Part shown: positions 47,042 to 56,713 of the stretch, piece by piece
Layout: every line of letters begins with the position of its first letter
Numbering within the stretch: position 1 is the first letter of the stretch
Assembly (NCBI RefSeq): GCF_900199635.1
Contig: NZ_LT962687.1
Span: 32,501-96,500 of the forward strand
Length of the DNA: 64,000 bases
Direction of reading: 5' to 3'
Origin: Anaerotruncus massiliensis (ex Togo et al. 2026)
GTDB lineage: Bacteria; Bacillota; Clostridia; Oscillospirales; Ruminococcaceae
Translations under genes and position numbers: made by a program
The notes under the pieces: generated by a model
Told to the model about the DNA's origin: nothing
The model's database searches: none
The model's input: the letters and a program-made list of their open reading frames with translations, nothing else

Positions 47042-48040
47042 ATGACAGGAATCAGATTTTGCGGTACGGGCAGCTATCTGCCGCCCCTGACGGTCGACAA
47101 CGGCGAGTACGCCAAGATCGTGGACACCTCGGACGAATGGATCCGTCCGCGCACGGGCATCGTCACCCGCCACATCGCCAACGGCGAGACCACCTGGCGG
47201 ATGGGCGCGCGGGCGGCCAGGGCCGCGATCGACGACGCGGGCATCGACCCCGCGGAGATCGGGCTGGTGCTGGTCACGACGGTCACCGCCGATTTCGCGA
47301 CCCCCTCGATGAGCTGCTGCATCCAGCAGGAGATCGGCGCGAAAAACGCGATGTGCATCGACGTCAACTGCGCCTGCGCGGCGTTCGTCTACGCGGTGGA
47401 CATGGCGCGGCGCTATCTCGCCACCGGCGACGGCGTCGACACGGTGCTCGTCGTGAGCACGGAGATGCTCTCCCGCCTCACCAACTACGCCGACCGCAGC
47501 ACCTGCGTGCTCTTCGGCGACGGCGCGGGCGCCTGCGTGATCAGGGCGGAGGAAAACGCCATGTACGGCGCGATGGTCGGCGCGGACGGCTCCGGCTACG
47601 GGCTGATGTTCTGCAAGAACCCGCCGCCCGCCTCCCCCTGGACCACCAACCCGCCCGAGCCGGATGAGGTCTACACCCGTCCCGAGCTGCCCGGGCAGAT
47701 GGTCATGGGCGGGCGCGAGATCTACAAGTTCGCGACCAAAATGATGCCGCAGGCGATCAACACCGCCTGCGCGCGGGCGGGGATCACCTCCGGAGAGCTC
47801 GACTGGATCGTGCCGCACCAGGCCAACGTGCGCATCGTCCAGACGGCGATGAAAAACCTCGGCCTGCCGATGGAAAAGGCGTTCATGACGATCGACCACA
47901 CGGGCAACACCTCGTCCGCCTCTGCGGCCATCGCGCTCGACGAGCTGAACCGGAGCGGCAGGCTCCGCCGCGGCGACAAGGTCGGCATCGCGGGCTTCGG
48001 CGCGGGGCTCACCTACGGCGGGGCGGTCTTCACCTGGTAA
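47042..48040 (+). CDS. fabH: 3-oxoacyl-ACP synthase III (KAS III)
   Basis: A 332-residue condensing enzyme starting fatty acid synthesis from acetyl-CoA and malonyl-ACP. The catalytic triad is Cys112 in ACAAF, His in VPHQAN and Asn in HTGNTS. DEWIRPRTGI is the CoA-binding segment. ATG 47042 has an AGGAG site. It is the first gene of fabH-K-G-F-Z. Confidence 0.96.
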   Translation: MTGIRFCGTGSYLPPLTVDNGEYAKIVDTSDEWIRPRTGIVTRHIANGETTWRMGARAARAAIDDAGIDPAEIGLVLVTTVTADFATPSMSCCIQQEIGAKNAMCIDVNCACAAFVYAVDMARRYLATGDGVDTVLVVSTEMLSRLTNYADRSTCVLFGDGAGACVIRAEENAMYGAMVGADGSGYGLMFCKNPPPASPWTTNPPEPDEVYTRPELPGQMVMGGREIYKFATKMMPQAINTACARAGITSGELDWIVPHQANVRIVQTAMKNLGLPMEKAFMTIDHTGNTSSASAAIALDELNRSGRLRRGDKVGIAGFGAGLTYGGAVFTW

Positions 48041-48158
48041 AATGCAAAATCCTGCTGGACGCGCGCGTGAGGCGCGATTATCATAGAGATGAAGCGGCTA
48101 CGCCATGGGCGGCGCCGGAGGGGCGCGGCCCCACAGTCTTACGTGGAGGAGAAAACCA

Positions 48159-49115
48159 ATGCTGAAAACAAGAATTACCGAACTGCTCGGCATCCGCTAT
48201 CCCGTCTTCCAGGGCGGCATGGCGTGGGTGGCCGACGCAAAGCTGGCGGCGGCGGTGTCCAACGCCGGCGGCCTCGGGCTCATCGGCGCGGCGGCCGCGC
48301 CCGGCGAGGTGGTCGAGGCGATGATCCGGGAAGCGAAGTCCCTCACCGACAGGCCCTTCGGCGTGAACGTCATGCTCATGAGCCCCTTCGCGGACGATGT
48401 GGCGCGCATCTGCGCCGAACAGAAGGTCGCGGTCGTCACAACGGGCGCGGGCAACCCCGGCAAGTACATGGAGGCGTGGAAGGCCGCGGGCATCAAGGTG
48501 ATCCCGGTGGTCGCCTCGGCGGGGATGGCCAGACGGATGGAGCGCGCGGGCGCCGACGCGGTCGTCGCGGAGGGCACCGAATCGGGCGGCCACATCGGCG
48601 AGCTGACCACCATGTGCCTCGTGCCGCAGGTCGTGGACGCGGTGAGCGTGCCGGTCGTCGCGGCGGGCGGCATCGCGGACGGGCGCGGCGTGGCCGCGGC
48701 CATCGCGCTCGGCGCGCAGGGGGTGCAGTGCGGCACCATCTTCGTCTGCGCCGACGAGAGCCCGGCCTGCGCCAAGTATAAGGAGCTCGTCGCCGGGGCC
48801 AAGGACACCGACACGATCGTCACCGGACGGGAGGGCGGCGCGCCCATCCGGTCGCTCAAGACCAAGTTTACGCGGAAGCTCGCCAAGCTCGAGCATGAGG
48901 AGGTCAGCCGGGAGGAATTCGAACGGATGGCGGCCGGCAGCCTGCGCAAGGCGGTGCAGGACGGCAACCTCGAGGAGGGCACCTTTATGGCGGGGGAGAT
49001 TTCGGGGCTCGTGAAGGGCGCCGCGCCCGCCAGTGAAATCGTGGAAAACCTGATGGCGCAGGGGGAGCATCTCCTCCGCGACTTGCTTACGGAAAGGGGT
49101 ATCACCATTGAATAA
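48159..49115 (+). CDS. fabK: Enoyl-ACP reductase II (FMN-dependent)
   Basis: A 318-residue flavoprotein reducing trans-2-enoyl-ACP, the last step of each elongation cycle. The nitronate-monooxygenase-like barrel opens with YPVFQGGMAWVADAKLAAAVSNAGGLG; the phosphate loop is AAGGIADGRG and EGTESGGHIG is the family block. No fabI is present in the window. ATG 48159 follows GTGGAGGAG. The 118-base gap after fabH is GC-rich and holds no gene. Confidence 0.95.
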   Translation: MLKTRITELLGIRYPVFQGGMAWVADAKLAAAVSNAGGLGLIGAAAAPGEVVEAMIREAKSLTDRPFGVNVMLMSPFADDVARICAEQKVAVVTTGAGNPGKYMEAWKAAGIKVIPVVASAGMARRMERAGADAVVAEGTESGGHIGELTTMCLVPQVVDAVSVPVVAAGGIADGRGVAAAIALGAQGVQCGTIFVCADESPACAKYKELVAGAKDTDTIVTGREGGAPIRSLKTKFTRKLAKLEHEEVSREEFERMAAGSLRKAVQDGNLEEGTFMAGEISGLVKGAAPASEIVENLMAQGEHLLRDLLTERGITIE

Positions 49116-49845
49116 GACGGCGGTAATCACCGGCGGCGGCACCGGCATCGGCCGGGCGATCTCGCTGAAACTGGCGGAGGACGGCTTCAATATCGCGGTC
49201 AACTGCCTCGAAAGCCTGCTGCCGCAGGCGCAGGCGGTCGCGGAGGAATGCCGCGCAAGGGGAGTCGAGGCGGAGTGCTTCGTCGCGGACGTGTCCAAAT
49301 TTGACGCGTGCGCGGAGATGGTGAAGGCCGTGCAGGAGCGGTTCGGCTCGGTCGACGTGCTCGTCAACAACGCGGGCATCACCCGCGACGGCCTGATCGC
49401 CCGCATGAGCGAGGACCAGTACGACAGCGTCGTGAACGTCAACCAGAAGGGCGTTTTCAATATGATCCGGCACGTCACGCCGGTGATGATGAAGCAGCGT
49501 TCGGGCCGCATCGTCAGCATGGCGTCGGTGTCGGGACTCTACGGCAACGCAGGGCAGCTCAACTATTCCGCCTCCAAGGCGGCGATCGTGGGCATGACCA
49601 AGACGGCGGCCAGGGAGCTCGGCGGGCGCGGCATCACCGTGAACGCGGTGGCCCCCGGCTTTATCCAGACCGACATGACCGCCAAGCTCTCCGACAAGGC
49701 GAAGGAGGCGATCCTCGGCGGCGTGGCGCTCAAGAGGATGGGCCAGCCGGAGGACGTGGCGAACGCGGTGGCGTTTCTGGCAAGCGACGCGGCCGGTTAC
49801 ATCACCGGGCAGGTGCTCGTCGTCGACGGCGGCATGGGCCAGTGA
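49108..49845 (+). CDS. fabG: 3-oxoacyl-ACP reductase
   Basis: A 245-residue short-chain dehydrogenase reducing ketoacyl-ACP with NADPH. The cofactor loop is GGGTGIGR (9-16), NNAG follows in LVNNAGITRDG, and the catalytic Ser and YSASK tetrad residues are in place; APGFIQTDMT is typical FabG. It starts at TTG 49108, inside the last codons of fabK, with GGAAAGGGG upstream. Confidence 0.95.
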   Translation: MNKTAVITGGGTGIGRAISLKLAEDGFNIAVNCLESLLPQAQAVAEECRARGVEAECFVADVSKFDACAEMVKAVQERFGSVDVLVNNAGITRDGLIARMSEDQYDSVVNVNQKGVFNMIRHVTPVMMKQRSGRIVSMASVSGLYGNAGQLNYSASKAAIVGMTKTAARELGGRGITVNAVAPGFIQTDMTAKLSDKAKEAILGGVALKRMGQPEDVANAVAFLASDAAGYITGQVLVVDGGMGQ

Positions 49846-49872
49846 CATTTTGAAAAACAGGAGTATTTGCAT

Positions 49873-51108
49873 ATGAAACGAGTCGTAATCACCTCGACGG
49901 GGGTCGTTTCCCCCGTCGGCATGAACACAGCCGATTTCTGGCGGAACGTGGTGCAGGGCCGCCACGCCTTCAGGCCGATCACCTCCTTCGACACCTCCCG
50001 CATCAAGGTCAAATGCGCGGCCGAGATCGACGGCTGGGACCCCGTCGCGCAGGGGCTCAACAAGAAGGAGGCCCGCCGCATGGACCGCTACACCCAGTTT
50101 GCGATGGCCGCCGCGAAGCAGGTCGTCGAGGGCGCGGGGGACCTGAGCGGTATCGACCCCTTCCGCGCCGGCGTCATCGTGGGCAGCGGCATCGGCGGGT
50201 TCCAGACCACGCTGGCCGAGCACCAGAAGTTCCTCGAAAAGGGCCCCGACCGCGTGAGCGTCTTCATGGTGCCGATGATGATCTCCAACATGGCCGCGGG
50301 CCAGATCGCGATCGAATACGGCTTCAAGGGGGACAACTTCGCGGTGGTCACCGCCTGCGCGACCGGCTCCCATTCGATCGGCGAGGCGTTCCGCAAGATC
50401 AAGTACGGTTATCTCGACCTGGCGATCGCGGGCGGCGCGGAGGCGCCGATCACCGAGGTCGCGGTCGCGGGATTTTCCAACATGAACACCCTGACCGAGT
50501 CGGAGGACTGCGACCGGCTGTCGATCCCCTTCGACAAGGAGCGCAGCGGCTTCGTGATGGGCGAGGGCGCGGGGCTCGTGCTGCTTGAGGAGCTCGAGCA
50601 CGCCCGCCGCCGCGGCGCGAACATCATCGCCGAGGTCGTGGGCTACGGCGCGACCGACGACGCCCACCACATCACCGGGCCCTCCCCCGACGGCGAGGGC
50701 GCGGCGCACGCGATGATGAACGCGATGGCGGACGGCGGCGTTTCCCCCGAGCAGGTCGGCTATATCAACGCCCACGGCACCTCCACCCAGCTCAACGAGA
50801 AGTGCGAGACGCTCGCGATCAAGGCGGCGTTCGGCGAACACGCCTACAAGCTGGGGGTCAGCTCGACCAAGTCGGTGACCGGGCACATGCTCGGCGCGGC
50901 GGGCGGCGTCGAGACGATCGCCACGGCGCTTGCCCTGCGGGACGGCGTCATGCCGCCGACGATCGGCTACAGGGTCCCCGACGAGGACTGCGACCTCGAC
51001 TATGTGACCGAGGGCGCGCGCAGGGCGGACATCCGGTACGCGCTGTCCAATTCGCTGGGCTTCGGCGGGCACAACGCGAGCCTGCTCTTCAAAAAATACG
51101 AGGGGTGA
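49873..51108 (+). CDS. fabF: 3-oxoacyl-ACP synthase II (KAS II)
   Basis: A 411-residue elongating condensing enzyme. The nucleophile is Cys162 in TACATGSHS; the catalytic histidines lie in NAHGTST and [13 protein letters not shown] 49873 follows ACAGGAG; an in-frame TTG at 49867 is less likely. It is followed by fabZ after 4 bases. Confidence 0.96.
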   Translation: MKRVVITSTGVVSPVGMNTADFWRNVVQGRHAFRPITSFDTSRIKVKCAAEIDGWDPVAQGLNKKEARRMDRYTQFAMAAAKQVVEGAGDLSGIDPFRAGVIVGSGIGGFQTTLAEHQKFLEKGPDRVSVFMVPMMISNMAAGQIAIEYGFKGDNFAVVTACATGSHSIGEAFRKIKYGYLDLAIAGGAEAPITEVAVAGFSNMNTLTESEDCDRLSIPFDKERSGFVMGEGAGLVLLEELEHARRRGANIIAEVVGYGATDDAHHITGPSPDGEGAAHAMMNAMADGGVSPEQVGYINAHGTSTQLNEKCETLAIKAAFGEHAYKLGVSSTKSVTGHMLGAAGGVETIATALALRDGVMPPTIGYRVPDEDCDLDYVTEGARRADIRYALSNSLGFGGHNASLLFKKYEG

Positions 51109-51112
51109 TCGA

Positions 51113-51544
51113 ATGGCGCTCTATAATAAGGAACAGATCATGGAGATTATCCCCCACCGCGATCCCTTCCTGCTCATCGACGAGGTCGAGGAGCTGGAGG
51201 TCGGCAAGCGGGTGGTGGCCACAAAGTTCATCAGCCCCGATTCCTTCTGGTTTCAGGGGCACTTCCCCGGGCATCCCGTCACGCCGGGCGTGCTGATCAT
51301 CGAGATGCTCGCGCAGGCGGGCGCGGTGTGCGCGCTGTCGATGCCGGAGAACCAGGGCAAGATCGCCTTCTTCGCGGGCATCGACAAGGCGAAGTTCCGC
51401 CGGCAGGTGCTGCCGGGCGACACGCTCCGCCTCGAGGTGGAGATGCTGCGGGTGCGCGGGAACTTCGGCATGGGCAAGGGGACCGCGACGGTCGGCGGCG
51501 AGCGCGCCGCGAGCGCCGAGATCACCTTCGCGCTCATGAAATAG
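51113..51544 (+). CDS. fabZ: 3-hydroxyacyl-ACP dehydratase
   Basis: A 143-residue hot-dog-fold dehydratase. [10 protein letters not shown] opens the fold; the active-site His50 and Glu64 lie in [16 protein letters not shown]. Last gene of the fabH cluster. The 228-base spacer after it holds nested inverted repeats (TTTTCCAA, 51583-51590, with TTGGAAAA, 51618-51625) and the acpP promoter. Confidence 0.95.
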   Translation: MALYNKEQIMEIIPHRDPFLLIDEVEELEVGKRVVATKFISPDSFWFQGHFPGHPVTPGVLIIEMLAQAGAVCALSMPENQGKIAFFAGIDKAKFRRQVLPGDTLRLEVEMLRVRGNFGMGKGTATVGGERAASAEITFALMK

Positions 51545-51651
51545 ACGCCTGTGCGCGGGCGGGAAACAGCCGCCGCGGGGGCTTTTCCAAAGTTTGTGTG
51601 GCCTGGCCAAATGCAAATTGGAAAACCCGACAAAATATGTGCAAATACCTA

Positions 51652-51680
51652 TTGCCAAACCGTGGCAAAACGGGTATGAT
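51652..51680 (+). promoter_or_regulatory. acpP promoter with inverted-repeat operator candidate
   Basis: TTGCCA (51652-51657) and TATGAT (51675-51680), spacer 17. The -35 is the left arm of a perfect inverted repeat, TTGCCA-N5-TGGCAA (51652-51668), so a protein bound there would cover the -35 and spacer. Confidence 0.62.
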
Positions 51681-51772
51681 AGTTGTCGTTAGCAAGGCGG
51701 GTCCGCCCACGGCGGCCCCTTCCGTCAGATCATACGAGGTACCGATAGAACGAATTATAGGAGGAAACAATC

Positions 51773-52003
51773 ATGGTATTTGAAAAAGTCAGAGAGCTTC
51801 TCGTGGACCAGCTGGACGTCGAGGAAGACGTCGTCACAATGGAGGCCAACATCCAGAGCGACCTGGGCGCCGACTCGCTGGACATCGTCGACCTGGTCAT
51901 GTCCCTCGAGGAGGAGTTCGACTGCGAGATCCCCGACGAGGAGATCGAGAACATCAAGACCGTCGGCGACATCGTCAAATATATCGAAGACCACGCCAAC
52001 TGA
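51773..52003 (+). CDS. acpP: Acyl carrier protein
   Basis: A 76-residue acidic four-helix carrier. Ser35 in the [10 protein letters not shown] motif takes the phosphopantetheine arm. Unusually for the arrangement it lies downstream of fabZ under its own promoter, allowing separate, higher expression. ATG 51773 follows TATAGGAGGAAAC. A terminator follows. Confidence 0.97.
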   Translation: MVFEKVRELLVDQLDVEEDVVTMEANIQSDLGADSLDIVDLVMSLEEEFDCEIPDEEIENIKTVGDIVKYIEDHAN

Positions 52004-52013
52004 CGCGTTTCGG

Positions 52014-52048
52014 AATCCCCGCCGGGACGGCGGGGATTTTATTTTTTC
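52014..52048 (+). terminator. acpP terminator
   Basis: AATCCCCGCC pairs with GGCGGGGATT, then TTATTTTTTC. Confidence 0.9.
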
Positions 52049-52074
52049 ACTTCATTAGGAAAGGATGAACCCGG

Positions 52075-52800
52075 ATGAACGAGAACAGCTACGGCGGCTT
52101 CCAGGACGGCACCGACCTCGACGCGGTCCGCCAGCAGGTGCAGACCCCCCTCTACCGGCATGTGGCCAAAACCTACGGCTGGATGTTTTTGGGGCTCCTG
52201 CTCACCTTCGTCACCTCCTTTTTGCTCTACGCGACCCGGATGGTGCTCCTCTTCTTTATCACCCCCTGGCTGCCCTTCGCGCTGCTGATCGGCAAGCTCG
52301 CGCTCGTCTTCTACCTCACCTCCCGCATCCGGAAGTATTCGGTGACCACCGCGCGGGTGATCTTTCTCTGCTATTCGGTGCTCACCGGCATCGCGCTCTC
52401 GCCGCTCCTGCTCCTCTACGACGCGGGCAGCGCGATCTTCGTCTTCGGCGTCGTGTCCGTCTTCTTTGGCGTGATGGCCGCGGCGGGCCTCATCACCAAG
52501 CGCGACGTCTCCGGCTTCGCGCCGCTCATCCTTTTCGGCCTGCTCGCGCTGCTGCTTATGGGGGCCGTCAACCTCTTCCTCGGGCTCGAGGGCTTCGAGA
52601 CGGCGATCTGCTTTATCGGCGTCGCGATCTTCCTCGGCGTCACCACCTACGACTCCAAGAAGGTCAAGGACTACTACCACGCCTTCGAGGGCGACGCGGA
52701 GATGCTGGAAAAGGTTTCGATCTATTCGGCGCTCAACCTCTATCTCGACTTCATCAACCTCTTCCTCTATCTGCTGCGCCTGCTCGGCAAGCGCAAGTGA
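52075..52800 (+). CDS. Bax inhibitor-1 (YccA/YetJ-type) family membrane protein
   Basis: A 241-residue protein with about seven transmembrane helices. Family features are the N-terminal YRHVAKTYGWMFLGLLLTF, the central LCYSVLTGIALSPLL, GVTTYDSKKVK with the paired-acid region, and the C-terminal ALNLYLDFINLFLYLLRL. Bacterial members such as YetJ act as pH-sensitive calcium leak channels; that role here is inference. ATG 52075 follows AGGAAAGGATG. Confidence 0.9.
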   Translation: MNENSYGGFQDGTDLDAVRQQVQTPLYRHVAKTYGWMFLGLLLTFVTSFLLYATRMVLLFFITPWLPFALLIGKLALVFYLTSRIRKYSVTTARVIFLCYSVLTGIALSPLLLLYDAGSAIFVFGVVSVFFGVMAAAGLITKRDVSGFAPLILFGLLALLLMGAVNLFLGLEGFETAICFIGVAIFLGVTTYDSKKVKDYYHAFEGDAEMLEKVSIYSALNLYLDFINLFLYLLRLLGKRK

Positions 52801-52812
52801 CCGGAGCGCGGA

Positions 52813-52844
52813 AGGCCGCCGTCCTGCGGACGGCGGCCTGTTTT
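52813..52844 (+). terminator. Terminator after the BI-1 gene
   Basis: AGGCCGCCGTCC pairs with GGACGGCGGCCT, then GTTTTG. Confidence 0.8.
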
Positions 52845-52897
52845 GCGGTTCCCGGGGAAGCCGGGGCGGGAAACCGGCGGGCGGGGAAGGCCGGGCC

Positions 52898-52926
52898 TTG
52901 CAATTCGCGCGAAAATTCGTTATGAT
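52898..52926 (+). promoter_or_regulatory. proS promoter
   Basis: TTGCAA (52898-52903) and TATGAT (52921-52926), spacer 17. Confidence 0.7.
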
Positions 52927-53007
52927 ACAAGGGTAATGCCGCGGCGGCCCCGGGCCGCCGGTCATATTTTGGGGCGCCCCGCGGGACGCCGAAGGAGAAC
53001 ATGCTTT

Positions 53008-54444
53008 ATGGCGGACAAGAAAAAGATGGTGGAAGCGATCACCTCGATGGAGGAGGACTTCGCGAAATGGTACACCGACATCGTTAAAAAGGCCGACCTG
53101 GCGGACTATTCGTCGGTGCGCGGCTGCACGGTCGTGCGCCCCTACGGCTGCGCGATCTGGGAGAACATCCAGCACGACCTCGACGGCCGCTTCAAGGCGA
53201 CGGGGCATGAAAACGTCATGATGCCGATGTTCATCCCCGAGGGCCTGCTCCAGAAGGAGAAGGACCATGTCGAGGGCTTCGCGCCCGAGGTGGCGTGGGT
53301 GACCCACGGCGGCGAGGAGAAGCTCACCGAGCGCCTCTGCGTGCGCCCGACCTCCGAGACCCTCTTCTGCGAGCACTACGCGAACATCATCCACTCCTAC
53401 CGCGACCTGCCCAAGCTCTACAACCAGTGGTGCTCGGTCGTGCGGTGGGAGAAGACCACCCGCCCCTTCCTGCGCACCTGCGAGTTCTGGTGGCAGGAGG
53501 GCCACACGATGCACGAGACGGCCGAGGAGGCGATGGCGGAGACCGAGCGGATGCTGAACGTCTACGCCGACTTCTGCGAGGAGAGCCTCGCGATCCCCGT
53601 CACCAAGGGCCGCAAGACCAAAAAGGAGCAGTTCGCGGGCGCGGAGGCCACCTATACGATCGAGGCGATGATGCACGACGGCAAGGCGCTCCAGTCGGGC
53701 ACCTCCCACTATTTCGGCGACGGGTTCGCCCGCGCGTTCGACATCACCTTCCAGGGCCGCGACAACAAGCCCCAGTACCCGCACCAGACCTCGTGGGGGA
53801 TGTCGACCCGCATCATCGGCGCGATCATCATGACCCACGGCGACAACGACGGGCTGGTGCTGCCGCCCGCCATCGCGCCGGTGCAGGTGATCGTCGTGCC
53901 GGTCGCCCAGCACAAGGAGGGCGTGCTCGAAAAGGCGGGGGAGATCACCGAAAAGCTGAAGGGCTTCTGCCGCGCGAAGATGGACGATAGCGACAACTCG
54001 GCGGGCTGGAAGTTCGCGGAGTACGAGATGAAGGGCGTGCCGCTCCGGCTGGAGATCGGCCCGCGCGACATCGAGCAGAACCAGTGCGTGCTCGTGCGGC
54101 GCGACAACCGCGAGAAGACGGTCGTCTCCCTCGACGAACTGGAGGCGAAGGTGCCCGAGCTGCTGCGCGCGGTGCACGACGGCCTCTATCAGAAGGCGCT
54201 TGCCAACCGCGAGGCGCGCACCTGGACCGCGCGGACCTTCGACGAGCTCAAGGCGCTGGCGGCGGAAAAGAGCGGCTTCTTCAAGACGATGTGGTGCGGC
54301 GACGAGGCGTGTGAGCTGCGCGTCAAGGAGGAGGCGGGGCTCACCTCCCGCTGCATGCCCTTCGAGCAGGAGCGGATCGGCGACGTCTGCCCGATCTGCG
54401 GCAGGCCCGCCACGACCTCGATCATCTGGGGCCGGGCGTACTGA
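53008..54444 (+). CDS. proS: Prolyl-tRNA synthetase (short, zinc-tail type)
   Basis: A 478-residue class-II synthetase of the archaeal/eukaryotic-like ProRS form, which lacks the INS editing domain. Class II motif 1 lies in [16 protein letters not shown], motif 2 around [16 protein letters not shown] and motif 3 around [16 protein letters not shown]. The C-terminal domain has the zinc-type cysteines WCGDEAC and CPICGRP, and ends in the conserved Tyr. ATG 53008 has GAAGGAG 10 bases upstream; the long in-frame extension to 52843 covers the promoter and terminator. Confidence 0.95.
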   Translation: MADKKKMVEAITSMEEDFAKWYTDIVKKADLADYSSVRGCTVVRPYGCAIWENIQHDLDGRFKATGHENVMMPMFIPEGLLQKEKDHVEGFAPEVAWVTHGGEEKLTERLCVRPTSETLFCEHYANIIHSYRDLPKLYNQWCSVVRWEKTTRPFLRTCEFWWQEGHTMHETAEEAMAETERMLNVYADFCEESLAIPVTKGRKTKKEQFAGAEATYTIEAMMHDGKALQSGTSHYFGDGFARAFDITFQGRDNKPQYPHQTSWGMSTRIIGAIIMTHGDNDGLVLPPAIAPVQVIVVPVAQHKEGVLEKAGEITEKLKGFCRAKMDDSDNSAGWKFAEYEMKGVPLRLEIGPRDIEQNQCVLVRRDNREKTVVSLDELEAKVPELLRAVHDGLYQKALANREARTWTARTFDELKALAAEKSGFFKTMWCGDEACELRVKEEAGLTSRCMPFEQERIGDVCPICGRPATTSIIWGRAY

Positions 54445-54500
54445 TCCGGATCCGAATTTCCCGGCGCGCGCCGGAATAAACAGCAAACGGGGGTAAGAAC

Positions 54501-55166
54501 ATGGAAATGACCTATCAGAACACGCTGCTCAAGGTGACGGCGATTTTGATGATCGTCTTCGCGGTGCTCGGGCTGGTGTCCGCGGGCATGATCTCGATGG
54601 ACGTCCAGAAGGAGCTGGGCGGCAGCTCGAGCGGCTTTACGAGCATGATCATGGAGATCGCGATGGAGGACCCCTCCTTCGCGGCGCAGGCGGGCATCGA
54701 CGACCCGGAGCAGTTCTATGAGCTCATGCAGGACGAGGAGTTCCAGTCGGTGATGGGCGGCGTCTTCGCCGTGATCAGCGCGGTCATGATCCTCTTCGCG
54801 GCGATCGCCGCCGTCCCGCGCGCCATCGCGGGCATCATGGGGCTGAGCCGCAGCTCCCGTCCGGAGAAGAGCGGCTTCTTCATGGCGTGGGGAATCGTGC
54901 TGCTCATCCTCGGCGTGATCGGCATGCTCTTCTCGGGCGGCGTCTTCTCGCTGAACGGGCTGGTGAGCCTCGTAGGCGGCGTCGTCCTGCCGATCCTCTA
55001 CCTCGTCGGGTCGAGCCAGCAGAAGAAGGCCTACCTCGCGAGCCTTTCGGCCGCGCAGGGAGCCGGCATCAATTACGCCGCGATGCCCGCGGGCAGCAGC
55101 CCCAAGGCCCCGCCCGCCGCGCCGGAGGCGCCGCAGCAGCCGGAAAACAAGGGCCCGGAGTTTTAA
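54501..55166 (+). CDS. Four-helix membrane protein of unknown function
   Basis: A 221-residue protein with predicted membrane segments at about 10-32, 84-113, 127-147 and 152-170. An acidic loop (about 55-80) lies between the first two, and a Pro/Ala-rich cytoplasmic tail follows (185-221). ATG 54501 follows ACGGGGGTAAG. It sits 56 bases after proS and ends at a strong terminator, so it may be co-transcribed with proS. No family recognised. Confidence 0.72.
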   Translation: MEMTYQNTLLKVTAILMIVFAVLGLVSAGMISMDVQKELGGSSSGFTSMIMEIAMEDPSFAAQAGIDDPEQFYELMQDEEFQSVMGGVFAVISAVMILFAAIAAVPRAIAGIMGLSRSSRPEKSGFFMAWGIVLLILGVIGMLFSGGVFSLNGLVSLVGGVVLPILYLVGSSQQKKAYLASLSAAQGAGINYAAMPAGSSPKAPPAAPEAPQQPENKGPEF

Positions 55167-55176
55167 AGAATCCCTC

Positions 55177-55209
55177 AAAAGAGGGGCGGCGGAGCCGCCC
55201 CTCTTTTTT
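55177..55209 (+). terminator. Terminator before the ribosomal protein operon
   Basis: AAGAGGGGCGGC pairs with GCCGCCCCTCTT around GGA, then TTTT. Confidence 0.92.
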
Positions 55210-55332
55210 CGCCCCGGGCCGCCCGCATAAGCCGCCGGGGGAGCGGGGAAACTTTCCTGAAAAGGGACTTTTGACGGCGGCTGGGAAGCGAAAATTTTTT
55301 GGAGCTTTTTACGAATTTTTATCAGAAAATAC

Positions 55333-55361
55333 TTGCATTGTGACGGGGGTTGTGGTATTAT
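55333..55361 (+). promoter_or_regulatory. Promoter of the S10 operon
   Basis: TTGCAT (55333-55338) and TATTAT (55356-55361), spacer 17, with an alternative TATAAT two bases downstream. It begins a leader of about 300 bases before rpsJ. Confidence 0.72.
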
Positions 55362-55469
55362 AATCGAGCGTGACTGCACAGATATGCGATGATGCGGGAG
55401 GTGGCCGCCCTTTGAGGCGGGGAATTTCCGCGGAGTATGTCCGATTTCAAACCGGGCGACTTTAATACT

Positions 55470-55590
55470 GATGAAAGCGTGCGCAATGCGCCTCCAGAGG
55501 CATTTTGCGCGGCGCGGCGGCTTTTGGCCGCGGGCGGTATGAAGTCCGGCTAAACTGGAAGGTTTACCGGATTTTTTGTATGCCCGCCCG
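55470..55590 (+). promoter_or_regulatory. Structured rpsJ leader with attenuator-like terminator
   Basis: A hairpin pairs GCGCAA...GCCTC with GAGGCA...TTGCGC (about 55480-55510). A terminator hairpin pairs TCCGGCTAAAC (55545-55555) with GGTTTACCGGA (55561-55571), followed by TTTTTT (55572-55577). CGGGCGG (55531-55537) can pair with CCGCCCG (55584-55590), enclosing the terminator. The arrangement suggests premature termination control of the operon. I do not recognise a named r-protein leader. Confidence 0.6.
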
Positions 55591-55666
55591 CGAAACACCC
55601 GGAGGGGTGTACAGAGCGATTCGGTATGTGAAGTGTCGTCAGAAAACATTAAGGAGGCGATCTTCA

Positions 55667-55978
55667 GTGGCAGTCAAGGAGAAAATCAGAATCAGGCTCA
55701 AAGGTTACGATCACCAGCTCGTCGATGCATCGGCGGAGAAGATTGTGGAAACGGCAAAGCGCACCGGCGCCCGCGTTTCCGGTCCGATCCCCCTGCCGAC
55801 CGAGAAGGAAATCGTCACCATCCTGCGCGCCGTCCACAAGTATAAGGACAGCCGCGAGCAGTTCGAGATGAGGACCCACAAACGGCTCATCGACATCCTG
55901 CGTCCCTCGAACAAGACGGTCGAGGCGCTCACGGGACTCGAACTCCCCGCCGGCGTGGAGATTGAAATCAAGCTCTAA
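55667..55978 (+). CDS. rpsJ: 30S ribosomal protein S10
   Basis: A 103-residue S10, 30S head protein and NusG/NusB partner. [22 protein letters not shown] and the loop [12 protein letters not shown] are diagnostic. It starts at GTG 55667 with AAGGAGG 9 bases upstream; the in-frame extension upstream covers the leader terminator and is not coding. First gene of the S10-spc operon. Confidence 0.97.
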   Translation: MAVKEKIRIRLKGYDHQLVDASAEKIVETAKRTGARVSGPIPLPTEKEIVTILRAVHKYKDSREQFEMRTHKRLIDILRPSNKTVEALTGLELPAGVEIEIKL

Positions 55979-56061
55979 GCCGCGCGAAACCCCGACGACG
56001 GATCCGCCGTCAGGTCAAGTCGGCGAGAGCCGACCAATAACCTTCAGGAGGTAAGAAAGGT

Positions 56062-56694
56062 ATGCAAAAGTGCATCGTAGGCAAAAAGATCGGCATGACC
56101 CAGCTTTTTGACGAGAACGGAAAAGTGATCCCCGTGACCGTCGTTGAGGCCGGCCCCTGCGTTGTCGTCCAGAAGAAGACAATCGAAAACGACGGCTATG
56201 AAGCCGTGCAGATCGGTTATGGCGACATCTCGGACAAGGCGATCAACAAACCGCTCAAGGGACACTTCGCGAAGGCTGACGTCGCGCAGAAGCGCACCCT
56301 CAAGGAGTTCCGTCTGGAGGACTGCTCGTCCTTAAACGTCGGCGACATCATCAAGGCCGACGCCTTCGCCGCGGGAGACGCGGTGGATGTCGCGGGCACC
56401 TCGAAGGGCAAGGGCTACGCCGGCACCGTCAAGCGGTTCGGCAACCACACCCTCAAAGCGACCCACGGCTCCGGCCCCGTCGGACGCCACGCCGGCTCCA
56501 ACGGCGCCTGCTCGTCCCCGTCCCGCGTCTTTAAGGGCAAGGGCCTCCCGGGCCACATGGGTGACGAACACGTCACCGTCCAGAACCTTGCGGTCGTCAA
56601 GGTGGACGCGGAAAACAATCTCATCGCGATCAGAGGTGCGATCCCCGGCGCCAAGGGCGGCGTGGTCTGCATCACCGATAGCGTCAAGGCGTAA
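56062..56694 (+). CDS. rplC: 50S ribosomal protein L3
   Basis: A 210-residue L3, an early assembly protein near the peptidyl transferase centre. [21 protein letters not shown] opens the barrel. The extension [32 protein letters not shown] is typical, though the usual GSIG.ASS..R motif is partly altered. ATG follows TCAGGAGG. The preceding 83-base gap holds only leader sequence. Confidence 0.96.
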   Translation: MQKCIVGKKIGMTQLFDENGKVIPVTVVEAGPCVVVQKKTIENDGYEAVQIGYGDISDKAINKPLKGHFAKADVAQKRTLKEFRLEDCSSLNVGDIIKADAFAAGDAVDVAGTSKGKGYAGTVKRFGNHTLKATHGSGPVGRHAGSNGACSSPSRVFKGKGLPGHMGDEHVTVQNLAVVKVDAENNLIAIRGAIPGAKGGVVCITDSVKA

Positions 56695-56713
56695 GGGAAG
56701 GAGGACACACACA

